A stretch of DNA of 64,000 nucleotides, from contig NZ_KB849211.1 in NCBI RefSeq assembly GCF_000368025.1, positions 856,455 through 920,454 on the forward strand, in the 5' to 3' direction. Of the stretch, positions 8,538-16,586 are shown in pieces. Position numbers and translations under genes: made by a program. Origin of the DNA: Acinetobacter parvus DSM 16617 = CIP 108168. Its GTDB lineage: Bacteria > Pseudomonadota > Gammaproteobacteria > Pseudomonadales > Moraxellaceae. The stretch's first letter is position 1, and every line of letters starts with the position of its first letter. The notes below the pieces were generated by a model. That model was not told where the DNA came from and did not search any database. It saw only the letters and a list, made by a program, of their open reading frames with translations.

Positions 8538-9937
8538 ACAACACCCCTAAATTTTTTCTTAATCGCCCAATAGCCACGAGTACCACCGACACGCTCAAGC
8601 CAGCCAGCATCTTTTAAATGATTCAGATGCTTTTTAATAGCTGACTCATTAATACCAATCTGTACTGCCATTTCACGATAGGAGACTTTAGGATTCTGCT
8701 GAACTAAATTTAAAATCTGTGTTTGTCGCTCTGTCAGTAATTCTTGCTCGATTGAGCCACCGATTGAGCCACCGATTGAGCCACCCTCCAACTCAATCAT
8801 AGGACGATATAACTTCACATCAAAAAAATCATTGGTTTCTAAAAATTCAGGCGTTGCCAGTTTTTCAGCTTCACACATCTGCTTGATCCGTTGCAGACCA
8901 CTGCCCCAATGCTCAATATAACCAAGCTCTCGAAACACACGAGCCAATACCCGATTACGAATTTCCGAGCGTCCCTGCAACAAATCTGCTTCGGTTAAAC
9001 CATTGGGTAAACCGCCTGGGGAGACAATATTGACCAAATCATCATATATAGCGACTTTGATATTGCGCCCAAAGTTACTGTAATCCCGATGTACATAGGC
9101 ATTGACTAAGGCTTCACGGATAGCATTTTCTGGAATTTCCAAATAGTCATAACGCTTTAAGCCACGAATTTCAGCACGTAAAGACAAATGATTTTTAATA
9201 AAAATTTCTGTTTGTTCAATTTGAGAAAACAAGTCACCTGTGTATTCTTTACGGTCTAAAAACACACTCATATTTGTGCCTTTAAATCGGGCGCATTGGG
9301 TCATCACATGCTCATATTGACCGAGCAAGATCAATAAACCATGACTGGCATAACGCTGTCCTTGCTCTTCAATCACCAGTTTCAGATTCAACATCTTTTC
9401 TAAAGTCAGTGTTTTATCAGCAGCTTTGAACGCTTCTTCCAAGACCGTTAAATTGAGCTTTTCTAAAGGATATTGATAATTAGCTAAGGCATCAAAACTG
9501 ATATTCAGCCTTTGCAATTCCAGTTGTTGAATATGCTCAGGCGATGCTACACGGTTACTCGCACCTAGGCGGATATATGTGCCTTGCTCACGTCCTATAG
9601 ATTTAAGGTAATACGGAAATAAACTGCCCCGAGCCACTTCCACCACCAATAGCTCAACACCGTCTATGTTCTCGACATAAATTTGTGCTGCAATTTGCGG
9701 AGCGCACAATTCATAAATCATGGAAGTGATTTTATCTTGCAACTCGAAAATATCATCTTGAATCCCAACCAACTGCCGATCATCAGTGACTCCAACAATC
9801 AACTTACCGCCACTACTATTAGCAAAGGCAATTAATGTCTTGGCGATCTGCTGTCCTTTCGGTAACTGCTGTTTAAACTCTAGCGTTTTGCTTTCGCCTT
9901 TTTGAATCTCAAGCAGCAACGGTTGATCAAAACTCAT
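8534..9937 (-). CDS. AlbA_2 / HATPase_c_4 ATP-binding protein in the RM operon
   Basis: 467-residue protein with an N-terminal Schlafen-type AlbA_2 domain (about 10-130: ESKTLEFKQQLPKG, FANSSGGKLIVGV, GTYIRLGASNR). A divergent HATPase-like domain follows (about 240-385: IPENAIREALVNAYVHRDYS, SPGGLPNGLTEADL, HWGSGLQRIKQMC), then a C-terminal winged helix (LTERQTQILNLVQQNP to about 460). A threefold IGGS repeat links the last two parts. Its start overlaps the hsdM end by 11 bases and its end overlaps hsdS by 4, so it is a built-in operon member. Proteins of this type are often annotated as transcriptional regulators or putative helicases; some are linked to defence islands. Role here, regulatory or effector, is inferred and open. 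Confidence 0.85.
   Translation of the reverse strand: MSFDQPLLLEIQKGESKTLEFKQQLPKGQQIAKTLIAFANSSGGKLIVGVTDDRQLVGIQDDIFELQDKITSMIYELCAPQIAAQIYVENIDGVELLVVEVARGSLFPYYLKSIGREQGTYIRLGASNRVASPEHIQQLELQRLNISFDALANYQYPLEKLNLTVLEEAFKAADKTLTLEKMLNLKLVIEEQGQRYASHGLLILLGQYEHVMTQCARFKGTNMSVFLDRKEYTGDLFSQIEQTEIFIKNHLSLRAEIRGLKRYDYLEIPENAIREALVNAYVHRDYSNFGRNIKVAIYDDLVNIVSPGGLPNGLTEADLLQGRSEIRNRVLARVFRELGYIEHWGSGLQRIKQMCEAEKLATPEFLETNDFFDVKLYRPMIELEGGSIGGSIGGSIEQELLTERQTQILNLVQQNPKVSYREMAVQIGINESAIKKHLNHLKDAGWLERVGGTRGYWAIKKKFRGVV
8749..8784. repeat. Three perfect 12-bp tandem repeats inside the AlbA_2 gene
   Basis: The unit CGATTGAGCCAC occurs three times without mismatch and encodes Ile-Gly-Gly-Ser repeats between the ATPase-like domain and the winged helix. 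As the unit is a multiple of 3, copy-number change would alter linker length but not frame. Confidence 0.95.
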
Positions 9938-11657
9938 AACCCAAACCTTTTAAATTCTTTTTAATCTCTGCTTCTAAAACAGCACTTTCAGCAAACTGCT
10001 GTTTAAGTTGTCCTGTTAAGCGTGCCATTTTCTCAGCAAATGGCTCGCCATCATCTTCCTGCTCGACTGCACCCACATAACGCCCTGGGGTCAATACATA
10101 GTCATGCTTCTGAATATCTTTTAACTCAGCAGAGAAGCAGAAACCTTTCTCATCTTGATACGCTTCGCCTTCAAAGTTTTCACCTTGTTGCCAAGCATGT
10201 AAAGCATTGGTGATTTTAGCAATATCCGCATCGGTAAAGTCACGTAGTACACGATCTTTCATATAGCCCAAGTTGCGAGCATCAATAAACAAAGTCTTGC
10301 CTTCACGATTGGCTTTCTTTTTATCCAGGGACAAACCATTCTTTTTGTCCTTGGTCAAAAACCAAATACAGGCAGGGATTTGCGTATTGGTAAACAGTTG
10401 CCCTGGTAATGCGACAATACATTCCACCAGATCGGCTTCAATCAGATTTTTACGGATTTCACCCTCATTATTGGTATTGGAACTCATCGAACCATTGGCA
10501 AGCAAAAGTGCCATACTACCCGTTGGTGATAGATGGTGCAGCATGTGCTGCATCCAGGCAAAGTTGGCATTGCCCTGTGGCGGTGTGCCATATTTCCAAC
10601 GTACATCACTTTCCAGTGAAGCATGCCACCAATCCTTAATATTGAACGGTGGATTTGCCATGACGAAATCAGCACGCAAGTCTGGATGCTGATCATCTAA
10701 AAATGTATCGGCATTCTTTTTACCAAAGTTAAAATCAATGCCACGAATTGCCATATTCATGGCAGCAAGTTTCCATGTGGTTGGATTACTTTCTTGTCCG
10801 TAAATCGAAATATGCTTTTTCTGTTCAGATGCTTTGTAGTGCTTTTCCTGTGCATGTTGTTCGATGAACTTTTCACTGGAAACAAAGAAACCGCCTGAAC
10901 CCATTGCAGGGTCATAGACTCGACCTTTATAAGGTTGCAGCATTTCTACAATCAAGGTCACGATACTTTTAGGTGTGTAATATTGTCCGCCTTGTTTTCC
11001 CTCAGCTAACGCAAACTGCCCTAAAAAGTATTCGTAGACATGCCCGAGAATATCCTTGCTGTGCAAGCTGAGTTTTTCCCCGTTGTATTCAGGCTTGGTA
11101 AAACTTGTGTCCGAAAAAGTATTGATCAAATCCAACAGTTTGTCATTATCAAGCTGATACTGCCCGATTCGATTCAGAATACCTTTTAATTTAGGGTTGG
11201 CTTTCTCAATTTCATCAAAAGCATTATCCACTAACCAAGAGATAGAACGTAGTTTGACATCTTGCCCATGTTCATCTTGCCAAATAATCGAGCCAATGGC
11301 TAAAGCGGCTGTATTTTGTAATGTTGCCCAACGTGCTGCTTTGGGCACCCAAAACACATTTTTTTCTTGATAATAATCAATAATTTCTAATTCATCAGCG
11401 ATTGCTTGTTGATATTCCTCTTCTGTGTCGTATTGATCACGAGGCATGTAATAGATGTTGTGATCATCCGCCTGAGCAAATAAATCTTTAAGTTCAGACT
11501 GACGTTCATCAAAAGCATCTGATACATATTTTAGGAAAATCAGCCCAAGCACAATATGCTTGTAGTTGGCAGCGTCTAAGCTGCTACGTAATTTATCAGC
11601 GGCTTTCCAAAGCTTATCATCTAAGTCATTTAGAAACTTTTGTTCCAATGAGTTCAT
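9927..11657 (-). CDS. hsdM: Type I restriction-modification DNA methyltransferase subunit
   Basis: N6-adenine DNA methyltransferase subunit, 576 residues. It has an N-terminal HsdM_N helical domain (NSLEQKFLNDLDDKLWKAADKLR), the SAM-binding motif DPAMGSGGF at about 249-257 preceded by GGQYYTP, and the catalytic NPPF at 335-338. It forms the M2S core with HsdS and protects host DNA. It is the first gene of the operon: a probable promoter region lies at 11658-11712, with no gene closely upstream. The next gene (AlbA_2) starts inside its last codons. Length and motif order are normal for a full-length family member. Confidence 0.95.
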   Translation of the reverse strand: MNSLEQKFLNDLDDKLWKAADKLRSSLDAANYKHIVLGLIFLKYVSDAFDERQSELKDLFAQADDHNIYYMPRDQYDTEEEYQQAIADELEIIDYYQEKNVFWVPKAARWATLQNTAALAIGSIIWQDEHGQDVKLRSISWLVDNAFDEIEKANPKLKGILNRIGQYQLDNDKLLDLINTFSDTSFTKPEYNGEKLSLHSKDILGHVYEYFLGQFALAEGKQGGQYYTPKSIVTLIVEMLQPYKGRVYDPAMGSGGFFVSSEKFIEQHAQEKHYKASEQKKHISIYGQESNPTTWKLAAMNMAIRGIDFNFGKKNADTFLDDQHPDLRADFVMANPPFNIKDWWHASLESDVRWKYGTPPQGNANFAWMQHMLHHLSPTGSMALLLANGSMSSNTNNEGEIRKNLIEADLVECIVALPGQLFTNTQIPACIWFLTKDKKNGLSLDKKKANREGKTLFIDARNLGYMKDRVLRDFTDADIAKITNALHAWQQGENFEGEAYQDEKGFCFSAELKDIQKHDYVLTPGRYVGAVEQEDDGEPFAEKMARLTGQLKQQFAESAVLEAEIKKNLKGLGYEF

Positions 11658-11712
11658 TCTTTATCCTCAATCAATGATCAACCGCTGTGGTTTTATACTT
11701 AATGTTCAATAG

Positions 11713-11823
11713 TTTATTACGTTAGCACAGTTAAGACAGAATCATTTATGGCAAATCCATGCCTTGGAAAATGTAACGCTCACCAATCCACGTACAGGGC
11801 AAACCATCTTACGGGATGTTTGA
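11713..11823 (+). pseudogene. Possible C-terminal coding remnant upstream of hsdM
   Basis: An open frame without a start codon runs 36 codons from a TAG at 11710 to a TGA at 11821. It reads protein-like (LAQLRQNHLWQIHALENVTL, then TNPRTGQTILRDV). It ends a few bases before the tnpB element. I do not recognise the family; it may be the tail of a gene deleted when the accessory block was assembled, or chance. Confidence 0.25.
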
Positions 11824-11841
11824 TGAAATAGTTGACATCCT

Positions 11842-11861
11842 CCCCGACCTAAAGGACGGGG
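11842..11861 (-). ncRNA. Right-end hairpin, likely 3' scaffold of an omega (reRNA) guide RNA
   Basis: The stem CCCCG/CGGGG spans the tnpB stop codon. In characterised TnpB systems the guide RNA is made from the 3' end of tnpB and the right end of the element, with flanking host DNA as guide. By analogy the guide would start near 11830 and read into the sequence towards hsdM. The hairpin is seen; the RNA is inferred. Confidence 0.5.
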
Positions 11862-12907
11862 ATTCCTACTGCTAGACGCTCATGTCCGAGCGCAAGAATA
11901 TTCAGTGCGGAATTTACATCCCGATCATGGAGCGTACCGCACTCCATACACTGCCATTCTCTTATTCCTAAGCCTGCTCTACCTTTCGGACTACTGGAGC
12001 GTGAGCCACAGCACGAGCAAGTTTGGGTGGTATACGATTCATTGACTTCTTCATACCATACCCCTGCGTTCTCGCATTTATACTTGAGCATGGTTCTTAG
12101 TGTTGTCCAACTTGCATCTAGCACTGATTTAGCTAATTTAGTTTGTGCGAGTGCTTTGGCATTCACATTGCCAACGAAGATTGCTGCATGTTCATTCACC
12201 AGTTTATGACTGAATTGATGCAACATGTTTTGACGTATATTTTTAATCTTGGCGTGAATCGCTTTGACGCGCTTTTTATTTCTCGCACGTTGAGCTATGC
12301 CAAGTTTTTGTTCGTATTGTCGATAGATTTTAGGAGCTTTGAGCTTTATACCATCTGAACAAGTAGCTAAGTCTTTTAATCCCAAATCTATACCAATTGA
12401 GGTTTGACCTTTCGATTTAACTGGTTTTGCATGATCAACCACTAAACAGACATACCAACGCCCACGACTATCTTCTACAAATGAGCCTGTTTTGACGTTG
12501 TATTTTGATAGTCCGTAACTATCCCATAGTTTGAATTGATGTTTGCCATATTGAACATAGCCATTAGCATATTTGATTGCAACTTTTTTGAATGGTATCC
12601 AGCCCAATGAACGCCTAGCTGATTTTTTATTGCTGACTCGCCATTTCAGTTTTGCTTTTTTGAATTGCTTTCTGCGTGTAATGAGTTCTTCTGTTATGGC
12701 TTGAATGGTTTGACTATGCAAATTGCATTCTTTCGATGTGCCTTTTGTGTATTTAGCAATATCGTATGCTGAAAAGAATTGTTGTTTGCGTTGTAGATGC
12801 TTGAAACACAAATCATTGACATAATTCCAAACAAAGTTTACCTCCAACGCTAGTTGGTCTAGCATCTTGCAATGTTTGTCTTTTATTCGTAATTTGAGTG
12901 TCTTCAT
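11849..12907 (-). CDS. tnpB: TnpB-family RNA-guided nuclease (IS200/IS605 OrfB)
   Basis: 352-residue TnpB. It has an N-terminal wedge and helical part, RuvC-I aspartate D174 in SIGIDLGLKDLAT, a bridge-helix-like basic segment 205-232, a C-terminal zinc ribbon with C297, C300, C320 and C323, and the RuvC-III aspartate in HDRDVN (D330). Where typical TnpBs carry the RuvC-II glutamate (an EDLN-like motif), this one reads FVGNVNA (244-250), without Glu. Nearby acidic residues E286, E287 and E290 precede the zinc ribbon and could substitute. In studied elements TnpB cuts DNA with a guide from the element's right end and helps retain the transposon. It lies alone, without tnpA, upstream of hsdM. 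Confidence 0.88.
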   Translation of the reverse strand: MKTLKLRIKDKHCKMLDQLALEVNFVWNYVNDLCFKHLQRKQQFFSAYDIAKYTKGTSKECNLHSQTIQAITEELITRRKQFKKAKLKWRVSNKKSARRSLGWIPFKKVAIKYANGYVQYGKHQFKLWDSYGLSKYNVKTGSFVEDSRGRWYVCLVVDHAKPVKSKGQTSIGIDLGLKDLATCSDGIKLKAPKIYRQYEQKLGIAQRARNKKRVKAIHAKIKNIRQNMLHQFSHKLVNEHAAIFVGNVNAKALAQTKLAKSVLDASWTTLRTMLKYKCENAGVWYEEVNESYTTQTCSCCGSRSSSPKGRAGLGIREWQCMECGTLHDRDVNSALNILALGHERLAVGIPVL

Positions 12908-12940
12908 ACAATTATTTTAACCGTATTTTTCTTAATAGTG

Positions 12941-12946
12941 ATTATA
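12941..12946 (-). promoter_or_regulatory. Candidate -10 box for tnpB
   Basis: A perfect TATAAT on the minus strand lies about 35 bases upstream of the tnpB ATG. No good -35 box is visible at the usual distance; the left-end hairpin occupies that position. Confidence 0.4.
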
Positions 12947-12961
12947 GCAAAAGTATTTAAA

Positions 12962-12978
12962 ACGACATTTCATGTCGT
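12962..12978. repeat. Left-end hairpin of the tnpB element
   Basis: Perfect 7-bp inverted repeat ACGACAT-TTC-ATGTCGT, the kind of subterminal palindrome recognised at the ends of IS200/IS605 elements. Further imperfect palindromes (GGCTTACGCC, CGGG-CTAAA-CCCG) follow up to about 13020. Confidence 0.7.
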
Positions 12979-13085
12979 ATGGCTTACGCCAGTCGCTTAT
13001 ATCGTCGGGCTAAACCCCGAGGTTTTACGCTCCAATGGATAAATTCCTTTTCGTATCAGGAAGCGTTTTAAACCTGAAACCGTAA

Positions 13086-13115
13086 GGTGCAATCTACAAA
13101 TACAAGGATTGCACC
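13086..13115 (-). terminator. Hairpin terminator after the OsmC-YcaO gene
   Basis: Arms GGTGCAATC and GATTGCACC with a 12-base loop lie about 17 bases after the stop codon. The T-run is weak, so it may be a stabilising hairpin. Confidence 0.5.
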
Positions 13116-13131
13116 CATAACTTTTAGCTCA

Positions 13132-15330
13132 CTAGGCAGCAACCGCCCTGGCACGCGCGGCATGCAACTTTTTATAACTGTCAATCAGGCGTAAGTGTCG
13201 ATCTAGCCCCTCCAGTTTCATACTGGTTGGGGTGAGACCATAGAAACGGACACTGCCATCTACCGATCCAAGTACCGCGTCCATTCGTTCATCACCAAAC
13301 ATACGGCGGAAGTTAATTAGATAATCATCCAATTCCAGCTCATCATCCAGAATCACCTCCAGCACCACATTCATGCACTGATAGAATAAGCCTCGCTCAG
13401 CCGTGTTGGTGTTGTATTGCAGGAACTGCCCGACCAATTCTTTTGCTTCTTCAAATTGCTCTAAAGCAAGATAAATCAACAGTTTTAACTCAAGAATGGT
13501 CAGTTGCCCCCACACGGTATTGTCATCAAATTCGATACCAATCAAGGTGGCGATTTCGGTGTAGTCATCCAGCTCACATTCCTCCAGACGCTCAACCAAG
13601 GCCTCAAGGCTGTCATTATCCAGACGATGCAGGTTTAAGATATCTTCACGGAATAACAGTGCCTTGTTGGTGTTGTCCCAGATCAGGTCTTCTACCAGAT
13701 AAATCTCGGAATAGTCAGGCACCAAGATACGGCAGGCGGTTGCACCTAAATGTTCATACACCGCCATGTAGACTTCTTTGCCCATCTGCTCAAGAATGGC
13801 AAACAGTTCTTCCGCTTCTTCCACATTGCTGTTTTGACCCTGGTGGGTAAAGTCCCACTCGACAAAATCGAAATCAGCTTTGGAGCTAAAAAAGCGCCAT
13901 GACACCAAACCGCTGGAATCAATAAAGTGTTCCACAAAGTTGTTTGGTTCAGTCACCGCATTACTTTGGAACGTTGGCTGTGGTAAATCATTGAGACCCT
14001 CAAAACTGCGCCCCTGCAACAACTCAGTCAGGCTACGTTCCAACGCAATTTCAAAACTTGGATGCGCACCGAATGAAGCAAAGACTCCGCCTGTACGTGG
14101 ATTCATCAGCGTCACACACATCACAGGGAACTGACCACCAAGCGAGGCATCTTTCACCAGCACAGGGAAGCCCTGTTCCTCCAGCCCCTTGATGCCAGCC
14201 AGAATTGCTGGATATTTTTCCAGAACCTGTTGCGGTACATCTGGTAGCGTCATTTCGCCCTCCAGAATCTCACGTTTCACTGCACGTTCAAAGATTTCAG
14301 AAAGACACTGTACCTGTGCCTCAACCAAAGTGTTGCCTGCACTCATGCCGTTACTGAGATAGAGATTTTCAATCAGATTGGACGGGAAATACACCACTTC
14401 ACCATCCGACTGCCGTACGAATGGCAATGAACAGATGCCTCGCTCGGTATTACCTGAGTTGGTATCATATAAATGCGTGCCCAGCAATTCATCGTCAGGG
14501 TTATAAATCTCAAGGCAGTATTCATCCAGAATTTCTACTGGCAATTCACCATTCGGGCCTGGCTGGAACCATTTTTCATCAGGATAATGCACAAACTCAG
14601 CATTGGCGATTTCCTCTCCCCAAAACTGGTCGTTATAGAAGAAGTTACAGTTTAAACGCTCAATAAATTCGCCCAGTGCCGATGCCAAGGCACTTTCCTT
14701 GGTTGAACCCTTGCCATTGGTAAAACACATCGGCGATTGTGCATCACGAATATGCAGTGACCAGACATTCGGAACAATATTACGCCATGATGCAATTTCA
14801 ATCTTCATGCCCAAGCCAGCCAAAATGCTAGACATATTGGCAATGGTCTGTTCTAAAGGTAAATCCTTGCCCTGAATATAAGTACTGCTTTCCGAAGTCA
14901 GGCTTGGCATCAGCAATGCCTGTGCATCAGCATCAATACTTTCAACTTCTTCAATAATAAATTCAGGGCCTGTCTGGATCACTTTCTTCACGGTACAACG
15001 GTCAATCGAGCGTAGAATCCCCTGACGGTCTTTTTCAGAAATGTCAGCAGGCAACTCGACCTGAATCTTAAAAATCTGTTTGTAGCGGTTTTCAGGGTCA
15101 ACAATATTGTTTTGTGACAGGCGGATATTGTCGGTTGAAATATCCCGCGCCGCACAATACACTTTTACAAAGTAGGCAGCACATAACGCCGATGAAGCCA
15201 GAAAATAGTCGAATGGTCCTGGCGCTGAACCATCGCCTTTATAGCGGATCGGTTGATCTGCAATTACTGTAAAATCATCGAACTTGGCTTCCTGACGAAG
15301 ATTGTCGAGATAATTAACCTTGATTTCCAT
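13132..15330 (-). CDS. OsmC domain / YcaO domain fusion protein
   Basis: 732 residues. Residues about 1-140 form an OsmC-like domain (LRQEAKFDDFTVIADQPIRY; GPFDYFLASSALCAAYFVKVYC with the OsmC cysteine). Residues about 165-730 align along their whole length with E. coli YcaO (RNIVPNVWSLHIRD, CFTNGKGSTKESALASALGE, YLSNGMSAGNTLVEA, SFGAHPSFEIALERSLTELLQGR, HFIDSSGLVSW), including the C-terminal TPR-like part. E. coli YcaO acts as an accessory factor for methylthiolation of ribosomal protein S12; YcaO enzymes in general activate amide backbones with ATP. OsmC domains act on peroxides or thiols. The gene lies next to a MetR-like regulator on the same strand, which suggests a sulphur-linked role. 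Domains are seen; function is inferred. Confidence 0.88.
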   Translation of the reverse strand: MEIKVNYLDNLRQEAKFDDFTVIADQPIRYKGDGSAPGPFDYFLASSALCAAYFVKVYCAARDISTDNIRLSQNNIVDPENRYKQIFKIQVELPADISEKDRQGILRSIDRCTVKKVIQTGPEFIIEEVESIDADAQALLMPSLTSESSTYIQGKDLPLEQTIANMSSILAGLGMKIEIASWRNIVPNVWSLHIRDAQSPMCFTNGKGSTKESALASALGEFIERLNCNFFYNDQFWGEEIANAEFVHYPDEKWFQPGPNGELPVEILDEYCLEIYNPDDELLGTHLYDTNSGNTERGICSLPFVRQSDGEVVYFPSNLIENLYLSNGMSAGNTLVEAQVQCLSEIFERAVKREILEGEMTLPDVPQQVLEKYPAILAGIKGLEEQGFPVLVKDASLGGQFPVMCVTLMNPRTGGVFASFGAHPSFEIALERSLTELLQGRSFEGLNDLPQPTFQSNAVTEPNNFVEHFIDSSGLVSWRFFSSKADFDFVEWDFTHQGQNSNVEEAEELFAILEQMGKEVYMAVYEHLGATACRILVPDYSEIYLVEDLIWDNTNKALLFREDILNLHRLDNDSLEALVERLEECELDDYTEIATLIGIEFDDNTVWGQLTILELKLLIYLALEQFEEAKELVGQFLQYNTNTAERGLFYQCMNVVLEVILDDELELDDYLINFRRMFGDERMDAVLGSVDGSVRFYGLTPTSMKLEGLDRHLRLIDSYKKLHAARARAVAA

Positions 15331-15555
15331 GCTGGTACCTAATACCTCTTATGTACCAGCATCGGCACATAAGCGTGTAAATATGAATAGAATAACGATC
15401 TGAAATGGACTTAAACAGAATATAAATGAGGCTCATCACGATCAATGAGCACTCATGATAAGCCAAGATAATATATGCCGCATTATAGAGGGATTTGCCT
15501 GAATTGATAATGTTTGTCCGTGTTTCCAATCGACATACAACCAGCCCATTCAAGC

Positions 15556-16473
15556 CTAGTCATAATAATGATTGCGCTTTTTAGAAAACTTATCCAGTTG
15601 ATTTAAAAAGCCCTCAAAATAACTCTTGTCTTTATCTTCAGTGCGATAGCCTGCATAGAGTGTGCGTCGGAGACCTTTGGGTGAGACACAATCCAGACGG
15701 CGCGAAGTGACCCAGCCTTTTTGCTCATATTCATTTACCACCCAGTCAGGGAGTGCCGAAATCCCCCGCCCGCTGGCAACCAATTGGATCAACATTTGTG
15801 TTAGTTCCGTTGTGCGGATTTCTTTAGGGTGTAAATTGGCTGGAATAAATAGTTTCGCCATAATGTCCAAACGGTGTTTATCCACGGGATAAGTCACCAA
15901 GGTTTGCTCCGCCAACTCCTGTACCGTAATCTTTTCCATCCGAACCAAAGGATGAGTGTTGGACAAAACCAGTCTGGATTCATATTCAAAAATTGGAAAA
16001 TACTCAATGCCTTTTAAAGCAATTGGGTCCGCGGTAATCAACAAGTCAAATTCCGCATTCTGTAATAACTCGTGTGGATTGGACTCAAAACCAGAGACAA
16101 AATCCAGATCAACATCTGGATATTGCTGGCGGTATTGATTCAACAACGGCATCAGCCAGTCAAAGCAACTATGACATTCCGAAGAGAAGATAATTCTGCC
16201 TGTTTGCCCGTGCACAATACGGGCAATATCGGTATGTGCAATCTGGATCTGCGGTAACACATCATCCGCCAGCTTTAACAGGCGCAAACCAACATGGGAA
16301 AATGAGACAGGTCGGCTACGGCGATTCACAACCTCCACGCCAAACCATTGATCCAGCTCTTTTAATTGATGAGAAATCGCAGAGGGTGTTAAATACAGGT
16401 CAGTTGCCGCTGCAACCAATGAACCGTGTTCGCGCAAGGCGGTTAATGTCTTTAAATGACGAAGTTCTAACAT
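15556..16473 (-). CDS. metR: LysR-family regulator, MetR-like
   Basis: About 305 residues, with an N-terminal winged helix-turn-helix (LRHLKTLTALREHGSLVAAA ... SAISHQLKELDQWFG) and a LysR effector domain. It matches E. coli MetR along its length (HLKTL.ALR..GSL..AA; SECHSCFDWLMPLL; DLDFVSGFE; PLVRMEKITVQELAEQTLVTYPV; GRGISALPDWVVNEYEQKGWV). MetR activates methionine biosynthesis genes with homocysteine as cofactor. The ATG at 16473 matches the E. coli start; the longer frame adds seven unlikely residues. It is read towards the OsmC-YcaO gene, separated from it by about 225 bases. Confidence 0.8.
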   Translation of the reverse strand: MLELRHLKTLTALREHGSLVAAATDLYLTPSAISHQLKELDQWFGVEVVNRRSRPVSFSHVGLRLLKLADDVLPQIQIAHTDIARIVHGQTGRIIFSSECHSCFDWLMPLLNQYRQQYPDVDLDFVSGFESNPHELLQNAEFDLLITADPIALKGIEYFPIFEYESRLVLSNTHPLVRMEKITVQELAEQTLVTYPVDKHRLDIMAKLFIPANLHPKEIRTTELTQMLIQLVASGRGISALPDWVVNEYEQKGWVTSRRLDCVSPKGLRRTLYAGYRTEDKDKSYFEGFLNQLDKFSKKRNHYYD

Positions 16474-16586
16474 ACTAATAAACCAGTAAAACATGCCTTA
16501 GCTTGTTTCAGTACAATTGAGCAGACAATATTTATATAGACAAAATTGAATTAAATTCATCTATTATAAAACCAGATTATTTAAAA

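Larger units (their letters stand above)
11831..12985 (-). mobile_element. IS200/IS605-type element carrying only tnpB
   Basis: The tnpB gene is flanked by subterminal hairpins as in IS200/IS605 elements. The right end (low coordinates) has arms CCCCG/CGGGG at 11842-11861 that overlap the tnpB stop codon, followed by GGAGGATGTCAAC on the minus strand; this resembles the conserved right end of solo tnpB elements. The left end has the perfect hairpin ACGACAT/ATGTCGT at 12962-12978. No tnpA (Y1 transposase) is present, so movement would need a tnpA elsewhere. The right boundary is estimated from the hairpin; the left boundary is uncertain and may reach about 13040. Confidence 0.75.

Noticed and set aside
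15314..15553. Minus-strand frame between the OsmC-YcaO gene and metR
   Set aside because: Overlaps the true gene start, Ile/Tyr-rich, no family character; likely promoter region.
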